In this document: positions 6,734 through 14,978 of the stretch, piece by piece | Numbering within the stretch: position 1 is the stretch's first letter | Layout of the letters: every line of letters begins with the position of its first letter | Source: an uncultured Sphingomonadales bacterium | GTDB taxonomy: Bacteria; Pseudomonadota; Alphaproteobacteria; Sphingomonadales; Sphingomonadaceae | Assembly: GCA_903839675.1 (NCBI GenBank) | Contig: CAIMDB010000007.1 | Coordinates: 1 to 64,000, forward strand | Length of the DNA stretch: 64,000 nucleotides | Reading direction: 5' to 3' | Notes under the pieces: model-generated | Databases searched by the model: none | Told to the model about the DNA's origin: nothing | The model's input: only the letters and a program-made list of their open reading frames with translations | Made by a program: the position numbers and the translations under genes

Positions 6734-7879
6734 TCAGCGCGCGCCGGTGAAGGCGCCGAGAATGTCGATCCGCTCGTCCGGCGTGCCGCCCACAATGCGG
6801 AAGCCGCCACCCACTTCTTGCGCTGTCGGGCCGTAGAAAGCGCCGTCGATGCTGGAGCCTGCAATCACAAGATCGTCGCGGACGCCGCCATTGGTGAAAT
6901 AGGCGCTCGTGATTTGGCCGAGGAAGCCGCCCGATTTGATCAGGTCCAATTGGCCGCTGCCATTGGCCGTGAAGATGGCGCCAGCCGGCATCGAGACAAA
7001 CTGGCTCGAATGAAGATCAAAGCCCGCCGGACCGACCGTTGCGGACAGGTTGAGCGTGAATTTGTTGGTCGCAAAGTCGACAACGGTCGTCGACGTGCCG
7101 TCCATCCACTGGAAGTAAGAGGGGGTGAACGGATCAATGTCGGTCATCGGGTTGTAGATCATCGACGCGATCATCTGGCCGTTGAAGGTGCCGGTACCCG
7201 TGGTCGGGACGGCGCCGTTGCTGGACTTTTCGCCATAGACAAAGGCGGCGCGCTTGCGCTCATACTGCGTTTCGATGAACGTGCCGCCCAGGCCGTCATC
7301 CTTGGCAACTTGGTTCAGCTTGTTGCGCATATAGCCGGCATAGGTCACGTACTTCGTCGTGGTACCGGGCTTCTGGTAGAAGAAGGTCTGGAAGTTTTCG
7401 GAGTAGCCATCCTGATTGAAGATGCCGCTGCGCGAGCCGTTCTCGAAATAGAGCACGCCCTTTGATTCCAGATTGGGCGTGCCCGGCTGGGGCTGCAGAG
7501 CGCCACCAAAGGCCGTCCGATGGACGGGATCCTGAAAGCGGGTATCGAGGTCGGTGCCGGTCTTTTTCGAGACAACGGCAAGATCGAAGATGCCGTCGCG
7601 CGGGTTGTAGGTGATCTGATAGCCCGTATCGCGCACCGTATTGGCGTCGCCCGAATAGAGCTGGCTATATTGCTGGGAACCCGGCGTCGTGGCGAATGCG
7701 TAATGCTGCACGCCGCCTGTCGCCTGATATGTCTTCGGCTCCGTCGGGTTGACGAAGGTATGTGTGCTGGTGGCGCCGATAACGCCGCCTGTGACGGCCG
7801 AGCCACCAACAGTCGTCGGGCCACCGCCGCTGCAGGCGGCCAAGCTGGTGGTGCCAAGTAGGATCAGGATCTTACGCAT
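6734..7879 (-). CDS. TbpB-like surface lipoprotein, probable Slam substrate
   Basis: A 381-aa lipoprotein with lipobox SLAAC (Cys16) followed by a Ser/Gly-rich linker. The rest is beta-rich, with the features of transferrin-binding-protein-B barrel domains: a handle-like N half, then GTGTFNGQMIASMIYNP, a strand repeat ending in HSSQFVSMPAGAIF, and a C-terminal GAFYGPTAQEVGGGFRIVGG. The motif 'GAFYGP.A.E.GG.F' is characteristic of TbpB/HpuA/factor-H-binding-like C-lobes. It is coupled to the Slam gene downstream and lies two genes from bfd-bfr, suggesting a role in iron or haem capture, or another surface ligand. The actual ligand is unknown. Confidence 0.78.
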   Translation of the reverse strand: MRKILILLGTTSLAACSGGGPTTVGGSAVTGGVIGATSTHTFVNPTEPKTYQATGGVQHYAFATTPGSQQYSQLYSGDANTVRDTGYQITYNPRDGIFDLAVVSKKTGTDLDTRFQDPVHRTAFGGALQPQPGTPNLESKGVLYFENGSRSGIFNQDGYSENFQTFFYQKPGTTTKYVTYAGYMRNKLNQVAKDDGLGGTFIETQYERKRAAFVYGEKSSNGAVPTTGTGTFNGQMIASMIYNPMTDIDPFTPSYFQWMDGTSTTVVDFATNKFTLNLSATVGPAGFDLHSSQFVSMPAGAIFTANGSGQLDLIKSGGFLGQITSAYFTNGGVRDDLVIAGSSIDGAFYGPTAQEVGGGFRIVGGTPDERIDILGAFTGAR

Positions 7880-8215
7880 TGGATTCCCCTCAATTCAGTC
7901 GGGGAAGAGCTATCCAAATTAGGTTAATTTCCTGTGAAGCCGAGTTAACGGCATGGCATTTAAGTTGCCCGTCGAGCCATTCCGGTCGTTTGTCGTGCCA
8001 TTTTGGCGTTCGTTGCAGTGCGTCGTCGTCTCGTCGAGCGGCACGCGACGGGAGGCTAAAGGTTCGCCTATCCAATGACTGCGCGGCGGACCTGATGGTT
8101 CCATCCCAGCCAGAAGACGGTCCGCCCGCACTGCTTATCATCCTGATCCGGTGGGGGATCGGACGGGACGGTCGGCAGATGTGCAACCCAATGTTGATTT
8201 TTAAGGAGTCCCCCA
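7880..8215. promoter_or_regulatory. Divergent intergenic region with direct repeats
   Basis: These 336 bp separate the lipoprotein gene (minus) from urcA (plus) and contain no supported gene. Direct repeats GCCATTCCGG (7976) and GCCATTTTGG (7997) are 21 bp apart. Each is followed by a CGTTNGT core (7987 and 8007). Paired direct repeats about two helical turns apart are typical of LytTR-family sites, and a LytTR regulator is encoded at 8599-9354. A ribosome site AAGGAG (8202-8207) precedes urcA. Confidence 0.4.
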
Positions 8216-8521
8216 ATGTTCAACGCCAACAAGATCAAAACTGCCCTCATCGCCCTTGCGATCCTGTCCCCGATCCCGGCCATTGCCGAAACCGTTTCGG
8301 TCCCCGTCCACTTCGCTGATCTCGATCTGTCGAGCGCCGAAGGTCAGCGTGCCTTCAATCGCCGTATTGCAGCGGCCGGCCGCCAGATCTGCGGCAGTGT
8401 CGACAACGAACGTGATTTGTCGCGCCGTGCTTCCATCACCAAATGCCTGTCAGAAGTCCGTACGTCGGCAGAACCGGCCCGGCTGGCGGCCATCGCCAAC
8501 AAGGCGCGTGCCGTTTCCTAA
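8216..8521 (+). CDS. UrcA family secreted protein
   Basis: A 101-aa exported protein with a signal peptide (about 1-24, cleavage near PAIA|E). It carries the UrcA-type sequence VHFADLDLSSAEGQRAFNRRIAAAGRQICG; two cysteines (in QICGSV and ITKCLSE) could form a disulfide. The family is widespread in Sphingomonadales and Caulobacterales and has no established function. It has its own terminator and converges on the LytTR regulator gene. Confidence 0.88.
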   Translation: MFNANKIKTALIALAILSPIPAIAETVSVPVHFADLDLSSAEGQRAFNRRIAAAGRQICGSVDNERDLSRRASITKCLSEVRTSAEPARLAAIANKARAVS

Positions 8522-8541
8522 CCAGACCCTCCCCAAGAGGC

Positions 8542-8578
8542 GAGGCGGCTGTCCCATCCCGGCAGCCGCCTCTTTTTT
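8542..8578 (+). terminator. Rho-independent terminator of urcA
   Basis: GAGGCGGCTG (8542-8551) pairs perfectly with CAGCCGCCTC (8563-8572), followed by six T. It is 20 nt past the urcA stop and lacks a T-run on the minus strand, so it serves urcA only. Confidence 0.9.
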
Positions 8579-8598
8579 GCGTTGAATGGGGCGCGCGC

Positions 8599-9354
8599 TC
8601 AGCGGCGCAGCATATCCTTGGCGGATTGCAGATAGGTGCGGCCAATCCGGACCGCATCGCCATCGACCAGTTCGGCATGCCAAGCCCCTGCACGATCATG
8701 GCCCAAGCTGCGGATGCGATCCCGCCGGACTATGACCGAGCGGTGCAGGCGGATGAACATCTCCGGGTCGAGCCGGGTGTCCAGTCCAGCCATTGTGTGG
8801 TGGAGTAGAAAATTCCGTCCGCTGCTATGCAGGCGCACATAATCCCGCTCGGCATCAATCCGTTCAATGTCGGAGGCGGCAACGCGGACCATCTCGCTGC
8901 GGTGAGGAACCCAGAATTCCTTCACGTAATCAGTGACCGGTGTCGGCGGAGCCGCATAGACCGCGCGCCTTTCCCGCGCGCGGTCTACTGCGCGGGCGAG
9001 CCGTTCGGGGGCGACAGGCTTTAGAAGATAGTCGACAGCGGACAGGTCAAACGCTTCCACGGCAAATCCGTCAAAGGCCGTCACAAAGATGATGGCCGGG
9101 GGAGGGCCTTTTGCCTTGTCCCACTCCCCGGCGATGCGCCGGGCGACGGAAATGCCGTCGCCATCGGGCATGGCAATGTCGAGCAGGATGAGATCGGGGC
9201 ATAAGGCCTGCGCCATCCTTATGGCGGCACCGCCATCGCTGGCCGTGCCGGCAAGCACCAGGCCCGGAATTTCCGAACAGAGCAGCTGGATGCGCTCCAC
9301 CGCCAATGGTTCATCATCGGCGATTAAGGTGCGCAGCGTCGCGGGATCAGGCAT
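8599..9354 (-). CDS. LytTR-family response regulator
   Basis: A 251-aa regulator. The receiver domain (about 8-125) has acidic Asp13-Asp14, phospho-acceptor Asp59 in LILLDIAMPDGDG, and Lys in LLKPVAP. The C-terminal LytTR DNA-binding domain (about 145-250) includes RVAASDIERIDAERDYVRLHSSG and FIRLHRSVIVRRDRI. LytTR domains bind paired direct repeats. It overlaps the end of the sensor kinase gene by 8 bp, so the two form a coupled two-component pair. Candidate target repeats lie at 7976-8013, upstream of urcA. Confidence 0.93.
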   Translation of the reverse strand: MPDPATLRTLIADDEPLAVERIQLLCSEIPGLVLAGTASDGGAAIRMAQALCPDLILLDIAMPDGDGISVARRIAGEWDKAKGPPPAIIFVTAFDGFAVEAFDLSAVDYLLKPVAPERLARAVDRARERRAVYAAPPTPVTDYVKEFWVPHRSEMVRVAASDIERIDAERDYVRLHSSGRNFLLHHTMAGLDTRLDPEMFIRLHRSVIVRRDRIRSLGHDRAGAWHAELVDGDAVRIGRTYLQSAKDMLRR

Positions 9355-10459
9355 GGCTCCCCCTCGGCAATGTTAGGGTCACGCGGAACTGGGCGTCATC
9401 GGGGCGATCCACGATCATGGTTGCGGCCGCGCCAAAGCGGGCGGCAAGGCGGCTACGGACGTTCGACAGGCCAATGCCAGACCCATTCCCGTCGGGTGTG
9501 GTGCCTGTCGCGCCGTCGTTGATGATCGTGATGACCAATTGGTCGCCCATGGCCTGTGCATCAATGGTAACTGTCACCTTGTCCGTCGACCGCGCCACGC
9601 CATGTTTGATCGCATTTTCAACAATGGGTTGAAGAATGAGGCCTGGCACCGGCCAGTCCCGCAAGGCGGCAGGCAGATTGATCTGCACCTCCAGCCGTTT
9701 GGGGAAGCGGATGGCCTCAATGTCGAGGTACAGGCGCTGCAGGGCAATTTCATCTTCCAACGGCACATCAACCGTCGGATCGCCGGATAGGCTGCTGCGG
9801 AAGAAGGTCGACAGGTTCATGATCATCGCTTCGGCCTCCTTATTGCGGCCTGTGATGACGAGTGAGCTCAGAGAATTGAGCGTGTTGAACAGGAAGTGCG
9901 GATTGACCTGATAGCGCAGCGCCCGAAGCTCCGCCTGTTGGGCGGCAAGGGCGAATGCGGCAGCACGGCGCTCACTTGCGCCCACATCCTTGGCGAAGGT
10001 CAATGCCAGATAGAAGGATGACCAGGCGACGAGGAAGAAGTAGCGCGCAATCGACAGTTCGGCGATTTCCTTCAAATAATGAAGGCGCGACGGGTCTTTC
10101 GGCATCTTCTCGTCCAGAAGGTCGATCGGTTCGTAGACGTTGAAAAAATAATAGTTGATGGCGGCAATGCTGATTGCCGCCGGCACTGCGATCAACATGG
10201 CCGCCGCGATTCGCGTGCCAAGCGGGTGCCTGTCCAAAAGTCGGACGAGCTGCCATAACAGGATCGTCACCAGCACCCCGATGCCAGACACGATCAGCCG
10301 TCGCGTCAGCAGTTCGCCCTGCATCGGGAAGTCGAGGATGGCGGCACGGGCTGTAACGATGCCAACGTAAAACAGCCAGAAGCCCAAGATGGAGGCGAAA
10401 ACGACGATATTGTCGAGCCTGCGTTCGGCCTCAGGCGTGCGCTCCATCGGGAAGTCCAT
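9347..10459 (-). CDS. LytS/YehU-type membrane sensor histidine kinase
   Basis: About four hydrophobic segments fill the N-terminal half. The His_kinase core follows: NPHFLFNTLNSLSSL with the phospho-accepting histidine (near residue 188) and an ATPase domain with IVENAIKHGV and GSGIGLSNVRSRLA. This is the usual partner of LytTR regulators, and its stop overlaps the regulator's start. The start is uncertain. I chose ATG at 10457-10459 (MDFPMERTPEAE); the longest frame begins with TTG at 10537 without a ribosome site, and ATG 10447 is also possible. The signal sensed is unknown. Confidence 0.88.
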   Translation of the reverse strand: MDFPMERTPEAERRLDNIVVFASILGFWLFYVGIVTARAAILDFPMQGELLTRRLIVSGIGVLVTILLWQLVRLLDRHPLGTRIAAAMLIAVPAAISIAAINYYFFNVYEPIDLLDEKMPKDPSRLHYLKEIAELSIARYFFLVAWSSFYLALTFAKDVGASERRAAAFALAAQQAELRALRYQVNPHFLFNTLNSLSSLVITGRNKEAEAMIMNLSTFFRSSLSGDPTVDVPLEDEIALQRLYLDIEAIRFPKRLEVQINLPAALRDWPVPGLILQPIVENAIKHGVARSTDKVTVTIDAQAMGDQLVITIINDGATGTTPDGNGSGIGLSNVRSRLAARFGAAATMIVDRPDDAQFRVTLTLPRGSHA

Positions 10460-10613
10460 CGGGTCACCATAAACGACCAAAGCCACAATTCCATGGATTT
10501 GGTCGAAATGGACCAGACGCTCGTCGATGCGGATCAAGTGGTTTCATGGGATTAACCAACTGATAACCAGCCGCAGTCCATCCTCTGTCCCACAATCACA
10601 GGGGATTTGCCTC

Positions 10614-11159
10614 ATGGCTTCAAGGTCACGACATAGCGCCGGCGCACGGGCACTTGATGAAATGAAGGAGTTCGCCGCCTTTCCAGCGGCGGCCCAGCGT
10701 TACATTCGTCGGTCTTTGGATGTGGCCTTTCACCGCACCGAGGCGATGGAGGTTTGGTCCCGGGAAGCTGAAGAACGTGTAAGCATTCAAAAGCAATCGG
10801 TCTGTTATGCGGCGCTTGCCGAGGTTCGCGCCAATGTGCCGGAAGATCTGGGGCTGGGCGCCGACCCAATCTTCTTTGGCGCGCTGGTCCGGCTCAGCGA
10901 GTTTGACCTCGCACAGGGTCGGCTGACGTCTTATGCGACTTACCGTTTCCTCTATGAGCGGTTGCTTGGCGCGACGATCCGGCCCTGGCTGTCCGCTGCC
11001 TTTTGCGCCGCTGCCAGCCTGCCGAGCCTCCATCCGAGCCTCCGTCGGATGCTGCTCAAATCGATGAGCGAGGCAGATGCAACGTCCTCTGCCTGGTCCG
11101 CGCGGGAGCCGAGCTTCTATCCCGAATGGGTGGAGAAGGATGAATTGACGGTCAAATGA
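10614..11159 (+). CDS. Conserved-looking hypothetical protein, 181 aa
   Basis: ATG 10614 is preceded by AGGGGA at a workable distance. The product has no signal peptide or membrane span and is largely helical, with EVWSREAEERVSIQKQSVCYAALAEVRANVPEDLGL and FFGALVRLSEFDLAQGRL. Codon use resembles the neighbours, so I take it as real. It is divergent from the sensor kinase and converges on the LplT-like transporter. No family recognised. Confidence 0.65.
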   Translation: MASRSRHSAGARALDEMKEFAAFPAAAQRYIRRSLDVAFHRTEAMEVWSREAEERVSIQKQSVCYAALAEVRANVPEDLGLGADPIFFGALVRLSEFDLAQGRLTSYATYRFLYERLLGATIRPWLSAAFCAAASLPSLHPSLRRMLLKSMSEADATSSAWSAREPSFYPEWVEKDELTVK

Positions 11160-11164
11160 CCGCT

Positions 11165-12436
11165 CTAGTCGCAGAGTTTGTGCAGCTTCCAGGCGATCCA
11201 TGCTGAAACGACGCAAGAGGCGGCAATCAGGACCAACGTGTCTTCGATGGTCACCCCAATGGACGTCATGACCCCAAGCGAGAGCACGGCCACAACCATC
11301 GCGCCTGAATTGACGATGTTGTTGGCAGCGACGGTCTTGGCCGTGTCGGCTTTGGACACGGTGGTGGTCAGGAAAGCGTAAAGCGGTACGACAAACATGC
11401 CGCCGAACACCGAAATGCCCAGCAGATCGACCATCAAATGATCTGCGCGGCCGATGGCGAGGAACTCTTTCCAGTCATAAAGCCCGACATGAGAATGATT
11501 CCAGCCCTTGATGGTCCACCAGAAATCAAGGACGAACAGGCCCATCACAAGGACGGCGGCAGGCGAATAGCGGGCCGACACATCTTCCTTCAGCAGCCGG
11601 TTGATCGCCACCGAACCAATGGCGATGCCGATTGAAAACACGGCCATGAAAAGCGTCGCGACCGACTGGTCTGCGCCAAGCGCGTTTTTCACGAGCGGCG
11701 GGAATTGTGCGGCGAGGATAGCGCCAATACCCCAGAAAAAGCTGATCGCGACAATCGCCATGAAGAGGCGTGGAATGTGCATCGTGTCGCGCACAAGGCG
11801 CCAGGACGCGCGGAAAACATTATAGTCGAGTTTGACGTCCTTATTGGCAAGTTCGGGGGGCGCCGGCGGAACGAATTGTCCGCTGATACGACCGATAAGG
11901 GCAACGCCGAGAACAGCGGGCCCCGCCCAGCTTGAAGGCATAAGCCCCCCGGCGATGGTGCCAAGCAGAATGGCAATGTACGTGCCTGCTTCGACAAGCC
12001 CTGTGCCACCAAGCACGTGCTTCATATCGAGATGCTGCGGCAGAATGGCGTATTTGATCGGCCCGAAAAAGGCTGAATGCACGCCCATAGCGAAAAGCGC
12101 GACGAGCAGAAGCGGGATTGAATGGGTGTAAAGACCAATGCCGCCGCCAATCATGATCACGATTTCGGCGGTCTTGATGACGCGGATCATCTTCGCTTTG
12201 TCCATCGCATCAGCCAGCTGGCCGGAAATTGCGGAGAACAGGAAGAAGGGCAGAATGAACACGCCGCTGGCCAGCGCGCTGAAATTGGCTTCCTGCGTTG
12301 GATCGCTCAAGATGGTGTAGGTAACGAGCACCACCATGCTCATCTTGTACAGGTTGTCGTTGAACGCACCGAGAAACAGTGTGATGAACAGCGGCAGAAA
12401 GCGCCGCTGGCCGAGTAGCCTGAAGGAAGTTTGCAT
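11165..12436 (-). CDS. MFS transporter of the LplT (lysophospholipid) type
   Basis: About 12 membrane segments. The N-terminus FLPLFITLFLGAFNDNLYKMSMVVLVTY matches the LplT/Aas transporter family, which flips lysophospholipids across the inner membrane for re-acylation. The start at 12436 (MQTSFRLLGQRR) gives a normal MFS N-terminus; the frame upstream to 12505 is Arg/Cys-rich and lacks a ribosome site. In many proteobacteria this module is fused or adjacent to an acyltransferase and an acyl-ACP synthetase; neither is here. The divergent neighbour pgsA also makes phospholipids. Substrate is an inference from family. Confidence 0.8.
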   Translation of the reverse strand: MQTSFRLLGQRRFLPLFITLFLGAFNDNLYKMSMVVLVTYTILSDPTQEANFSALASGVFILPFFLFSAISGQLADAMDKAKMIRVIKTAEIVIMIGGGIGLYTHSIPLLLVALFAMGVHSAFFGPIKYAILPQHLDMKHVLGGTGLVEAGTYIAILLGTIAGGLMPSSWAGPAVLGVALIGRISGQFVPPAPPELANKDVKLDYNVFRASWRLVRDTMHIPRLFMAIVAISFFWGIGAILAAQFPPLVKNALGADQSVATLFMAVFSIGIAIGSVAINRLLKEDVSARYSPAAVLVMGLFVLDFWWTIKGWNHSHVGLYDWKEFLAIGRADHLMVDLLGISVFGGMFVVPLYAFLTTTVSKADTAKTVAANNIVNSGAMVVAVLSLGVMTSIGVTIEDTLVLIAASCVVSAWIAWKLHKLCD

Positions 12437-12523
12437 AGGTGAAAGGCCAACCCGACAGTGGAAATGTCGGTTTGGCGCATAGACCAGCTTTTCCCCGCCA
12501 CGCAAACGCTTTAAGGGGGTCGG

Positions 12524-13078
12524 GTGTTAAACAGTCTTCCAAACATCCTGACGCTGTCACGGATCTTCGCTGTGCCCATCCTCGTTGCCCTTTTGTGGTA
12601 TCCGGGTTGGGAACTTGGTTATGGCCTTGCGTTCGGGCTTTATTGCCTGATGGGCATCACCGATTATTTTGATGGCTACCTTGCCCGCGCGCAGGGAACT
12701 GTTTCAAAAATGGGAATTTTCCTAGACCCGATCGCCGATAAGATCATGATCGCGGCGGTCATCCTGATGCTGGTGGCCACCCGAGATATTGCCGGCTGGC
12801 ACGTCATTGCAGCGATTGTCATCCTGCTTCGGGAGATTGCGGTTTCCGGTCTGCGGGAATTTCTGGCCGAACTGCGCGTCTCCATGCCGGTGACTCGATT
12901 GGCCAAGTGGAAGACAACATTCCAGTTGGTTTCGCTGGGCGCCTTGATTCTTGCCGGCGCCTTTCCGGCGGAAGAATGGATCAAGCTGACCGGTCTCGTC
13001 TCGCTTTGGGCAGCAGCGGCGCTGACGGCCATTACAGGCTGGGATTATCTGCGCGTCGGCATCAAGCATATGGATTGA
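12524..13078 (+). CDS. pgsA: CDP-diacylglycerol-glycerol-3-phosphate 3-phosphatidyltransferase
   Basis: PgsA makes phosphatidylglycerol phosphate, the committed step to phosphatidylglycerol and cardiolipin, at the inner membrane. The 184-aa product has the full CDP-alcohol phosphotransferase signature D-x2-DG-x2-AR-x8-G-x3-D-x3-D (DYFDGYLAR...GIFLDPIADK) and several membrane helices. The start is GTG 12524 with AAGGGGG upstream. It leads an operon with moaD (3 nt gap) and moaE. Confidence 0.95.
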   Translation: MLNSLPNILTLSRIFAVPILVALLWYPGWELGYGLAFGLYCLMGITDYFDGYLARAQGTVSKMGIFLDPIADKIMIAAVILMLVATRDIAGWHVIAAIVILLREIAVSGLREFLAELRVSMPVTRLAKWKTTFQLVSLGALILAGAFPAEEWIKLTGLVSLWAAAALTAITGWDYLRVGIKHMD

Positions 13079-13081
13079 GCG

Positions 13082-13339
13082 GTGGCGCTCGACATCCTCT
13101 ATTTTGCGTGGGTTCGTGAACGTGTCGGTGTCGGCGCGGAGCGGATCGACTTGCCTGCCGGAATTGCGACCCCGCTTGATCTTGCCCTTTGGCTGGCAGC
13201 GCGTGGTGGCGGCTATGCCGAGGCTTTTGGGGATCCCAGTCGGCTGCGCTGTGCGCTCGATCAGGATATCGTGCCGTTAACGGCTGATTTGGCGAATGCC
13301 GCCGAAATCGCCTTCTTCCCGCCTGTGACCGGCGGATGA
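13082..13339 (+). CDS. moaD: Molybdopterin synthase small subunit MoaD
   Basis: A beta-grasp sulfur carrier of 85 aa ending in PPVTGG; its C-terminal Gly-Gly is thiocarboxylated and donates sulfur to form molybdopterin. The start is GTG 13082, 3 nt after the pgsA stop. The stop overlaps moaE by four bases (ATGA), so the two subunits are coupled. Confidence 0.93.
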   Translation: MALDILYFAWVRERVGVGAERIDLPAGIATPLDLALWLAARGGGYAEAFGDPSRLRCALDQDIVPLTADLANAAEIAFFPPVTGG

Positions 13340-13788
13340 TCTCTGTTCGCGTCCAGCCGGAGGATTTCGACGTCGGCGCCGAACTGGCGGCTCTGGAAGG
13401 CCAAGGCGGCGGGGCTGTTGCGTCCTTTACAGGCATCGTCCGGGCAGATGATGGCGTCGAGGCCATGACCCTGGAACATTATCCGGGGATGACGGAGAAG
13501 GCGCTCACGGCCCTTGCCAACGAAGCGAAAGTCAGGTGGCCGCTTTGCGGTGTCACTTTGCTTCACCGTGTCGGCGCGTTGCGGGCGGGCGACCGCATTG
13601 TTTTTGTGGGAACAGCCAGCGACCATCGTGCGGCAGCGCTGGAGGCATGCGCCTTCCTGATCGACCGTCTAAAAACCGACGCTCCCTTCTGGAAAAAGGA
13701 ACATCGCAGCAATGGTGATAGCTGGGTAGAGGCGCGGGCCACAGACGACGCGGCGGCCAGAAGCTGGGAAAAGGGAAAGGCGCTTTAA
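13336..13788 (+). CDS. moaE: Molybdopterin synthase catalytic subunit MoaE
   Basis: The large subunit of the MoaD2-MoaE2 complex, which converts precursor Z to molybdopterin. At 150 aa it is typical. Recognisable segments are GAVASFTGIVRADDG, LEHYPGMTEKAL, VGTASDHRAAALEACAFLIDRLK and the active-site FWKKEH. It is the last gene of the pgsA-moaD-moaE operon and converges on oxyR. Confidence 0.96.
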   Translation: MISVRVQPEDFDVGAELAALEGQGGGAVASFTGIVRADDGVEAMTLEHYPGMTEKALTALANEAKVRWPLCGVTLLHRVGALRAGDRIVFVGTASDHRAAALEACAFLIDRLKTDAPFWKKEHRSNGDSWVEARATDDAAARSWEKGKAL

Positions 13789-13804
13789 AAACTGGCCCGA
13801 CGGC

Positions 13805-13855
13805 GAGACCAGATACCGCCGGACCAGCTGGTGCGACCCAAGGCCCCCTGGTCTC
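13805..13855. repeat. Nested inverted repeats between moaE and oxyR
   Basis: GAGACCAG (13805-13812) and CTGGTCTC (13848-13855) are perfect inverted copies enclosing the palindrome ACCAGCTGGT (13823-13832). The structure sits between two convergent genes, so it may act as a bidirectional terminator-like fold, although no T-run follows on either strand. Confidence 0.45.
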
Positions 13856-13897
13856 AACTTAGGTGGGGATGCTGCTGGGATTTACGAGGTTTAATCG

Positions 13898-14812
13898 TCA
13901 GTCCGGTGCGCGGGCGCGCTCATTTGCAGTCCGCAGCACATTGGCCAACATTTGGAACTCTTTTCCACGCGGACTGGCCTTGCGCCAGACGAGCGCAATC
14001 GTGCGCGTGGGGTGTGCGGCCTCAAGCGGACGGGCGACCACGTCGGTCCCGTTCAGGATGCCCGCATCAATCGCCATTTGCGGCAGGATCGTAAGCCCCA
14101 ATCCATTGTCGACCATCTGCACCAGCGTATGCAGCGACGTGCCGAGCATGCGGGCTTCGGCCCGCAGCTCGGGGCGATTACACGCCGAAAGCGCATGGTC
14201 CTTCAGGCAGTGCCCGTCCTCCAGCAGCAGCAGGCGTTGCTCGTCAATTTGCTCCGGCCGGATGCTTGCCGGTGGATTGTCGCCCGCCGGATAAGCAATG
14301 TGCAGGCGGTCTTCCAAAATGATCTCGCTCTCCACATCCCCACAGCCGAACGGCAAGGCGAGTAGGACGCAATCAAGAAGCCCCCGGTTGAGAGATTCGC
14401 AGGCAGCGGCGCTTGTTTCTTCCCGAAGGAAGAGCTTGAGGTCCGGCCAGTCTTGCCGGACGGGGCGGAGCAAGCGTGGCAAAAGAAAGGGCGCAATGGT
14501 CGGGATGACGCCCAAGCGCAGTTCCCCGGATAGTGGCTTGCCTTCGGCCTTGACCAGATCGCCCAGTTCCTCTGCCTCGCGCATCACGCGGCGGGCCTTG
14601 TCTACGACCCGCAGGCCAAGTGCTGTAAAGCGCACGACGCGTCGGGTGCGCTCAACCAGCGTGACGCCGATCAGCGACTCCAGTTCGCGCAAACCGGCAG
14701 ACAGCGTCGATTGCGTCACGAAGCAGGCTTCGGCCGCTTTGCCAAAATGGCCATGGTCATGCAGCGCGACCAGATATTGAAGCTGCTTCAAGGTGGGCAG
14801 GAATACGCTCAT
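13898..14812 (-). CDS. oxyR: Hydrogen peroxide-inducible activator OxyR (LysR family)
   Basis: A 304-aa LysR-type regulator with an N-terminal winged HTH (LKQLQYLVALHDHGHFGKAAEACFVTQSTLS). The sensor domain has LLLLEDGHCLKDHALSAC: Cys202 and Cys211 keep the 9-residue spacing of E. coli Cys199/Cys208. OxyR forms this disulfide on peroxide exposure and activates catalase and related genes. It is divergent from cysE; the AT-rich 14813-14870 region would hold its promoter and own site. Confidence 0.93.
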   Translation of the reverse strand: MSVFLPTLKQLQYLVALHDHGHFGKAAEACFVTQSTLSAGLRELESLIGVTLVERTRRVVRFTALGLRVVDKARRVMREAEELGDLVKAEGKPLSGELRLGVIPTIAPFLLPRLLRPVRQDWPDLKLFLREETSAAACESLNRGLLDCVLLALPFGCGDVESEIILEDRLHIAYPAGDNPPASIRPEQIDEQRLLLLEDGHCLKDHALSACNRPELRAEARMLGTSLHTLVQMVDNGLGLTILPQMAIDAGILNGTDVVARPLEAAHPTRTIALVWRKASPRGKEFQMLANVLRTANERARAPD

Positions 14813-14978
14813 TTTATTGTCTCACTCTATAAGTGCATCTAATTTAAGTGATTGAGCCGATCATACAAGCGCCATGAAAGCGTGCAAATCGTGCAACGCG
14901 GGCCCTTTACGGATGCAGGGTCTGGAATTGGCGGACCTTGCGGCCTAAGGAATGTCAAACAAAAGGAAGGGCGCAAGG

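Noticed and set aside
7890-8216. 108-aa minus-strand frame in the lipoprotein-urcA gap
   Set aside because: Composition is not protein-like, there is no ribosome site, and it covers the repeats and the urcA ribosome site.
13805-13855. tRNA or small-RNA gene between moaE and oxyR
   Set aside because: The inverted repeats do not fold as a cloverleaf and no promoter or T-run is seen; kept only as a repeat.
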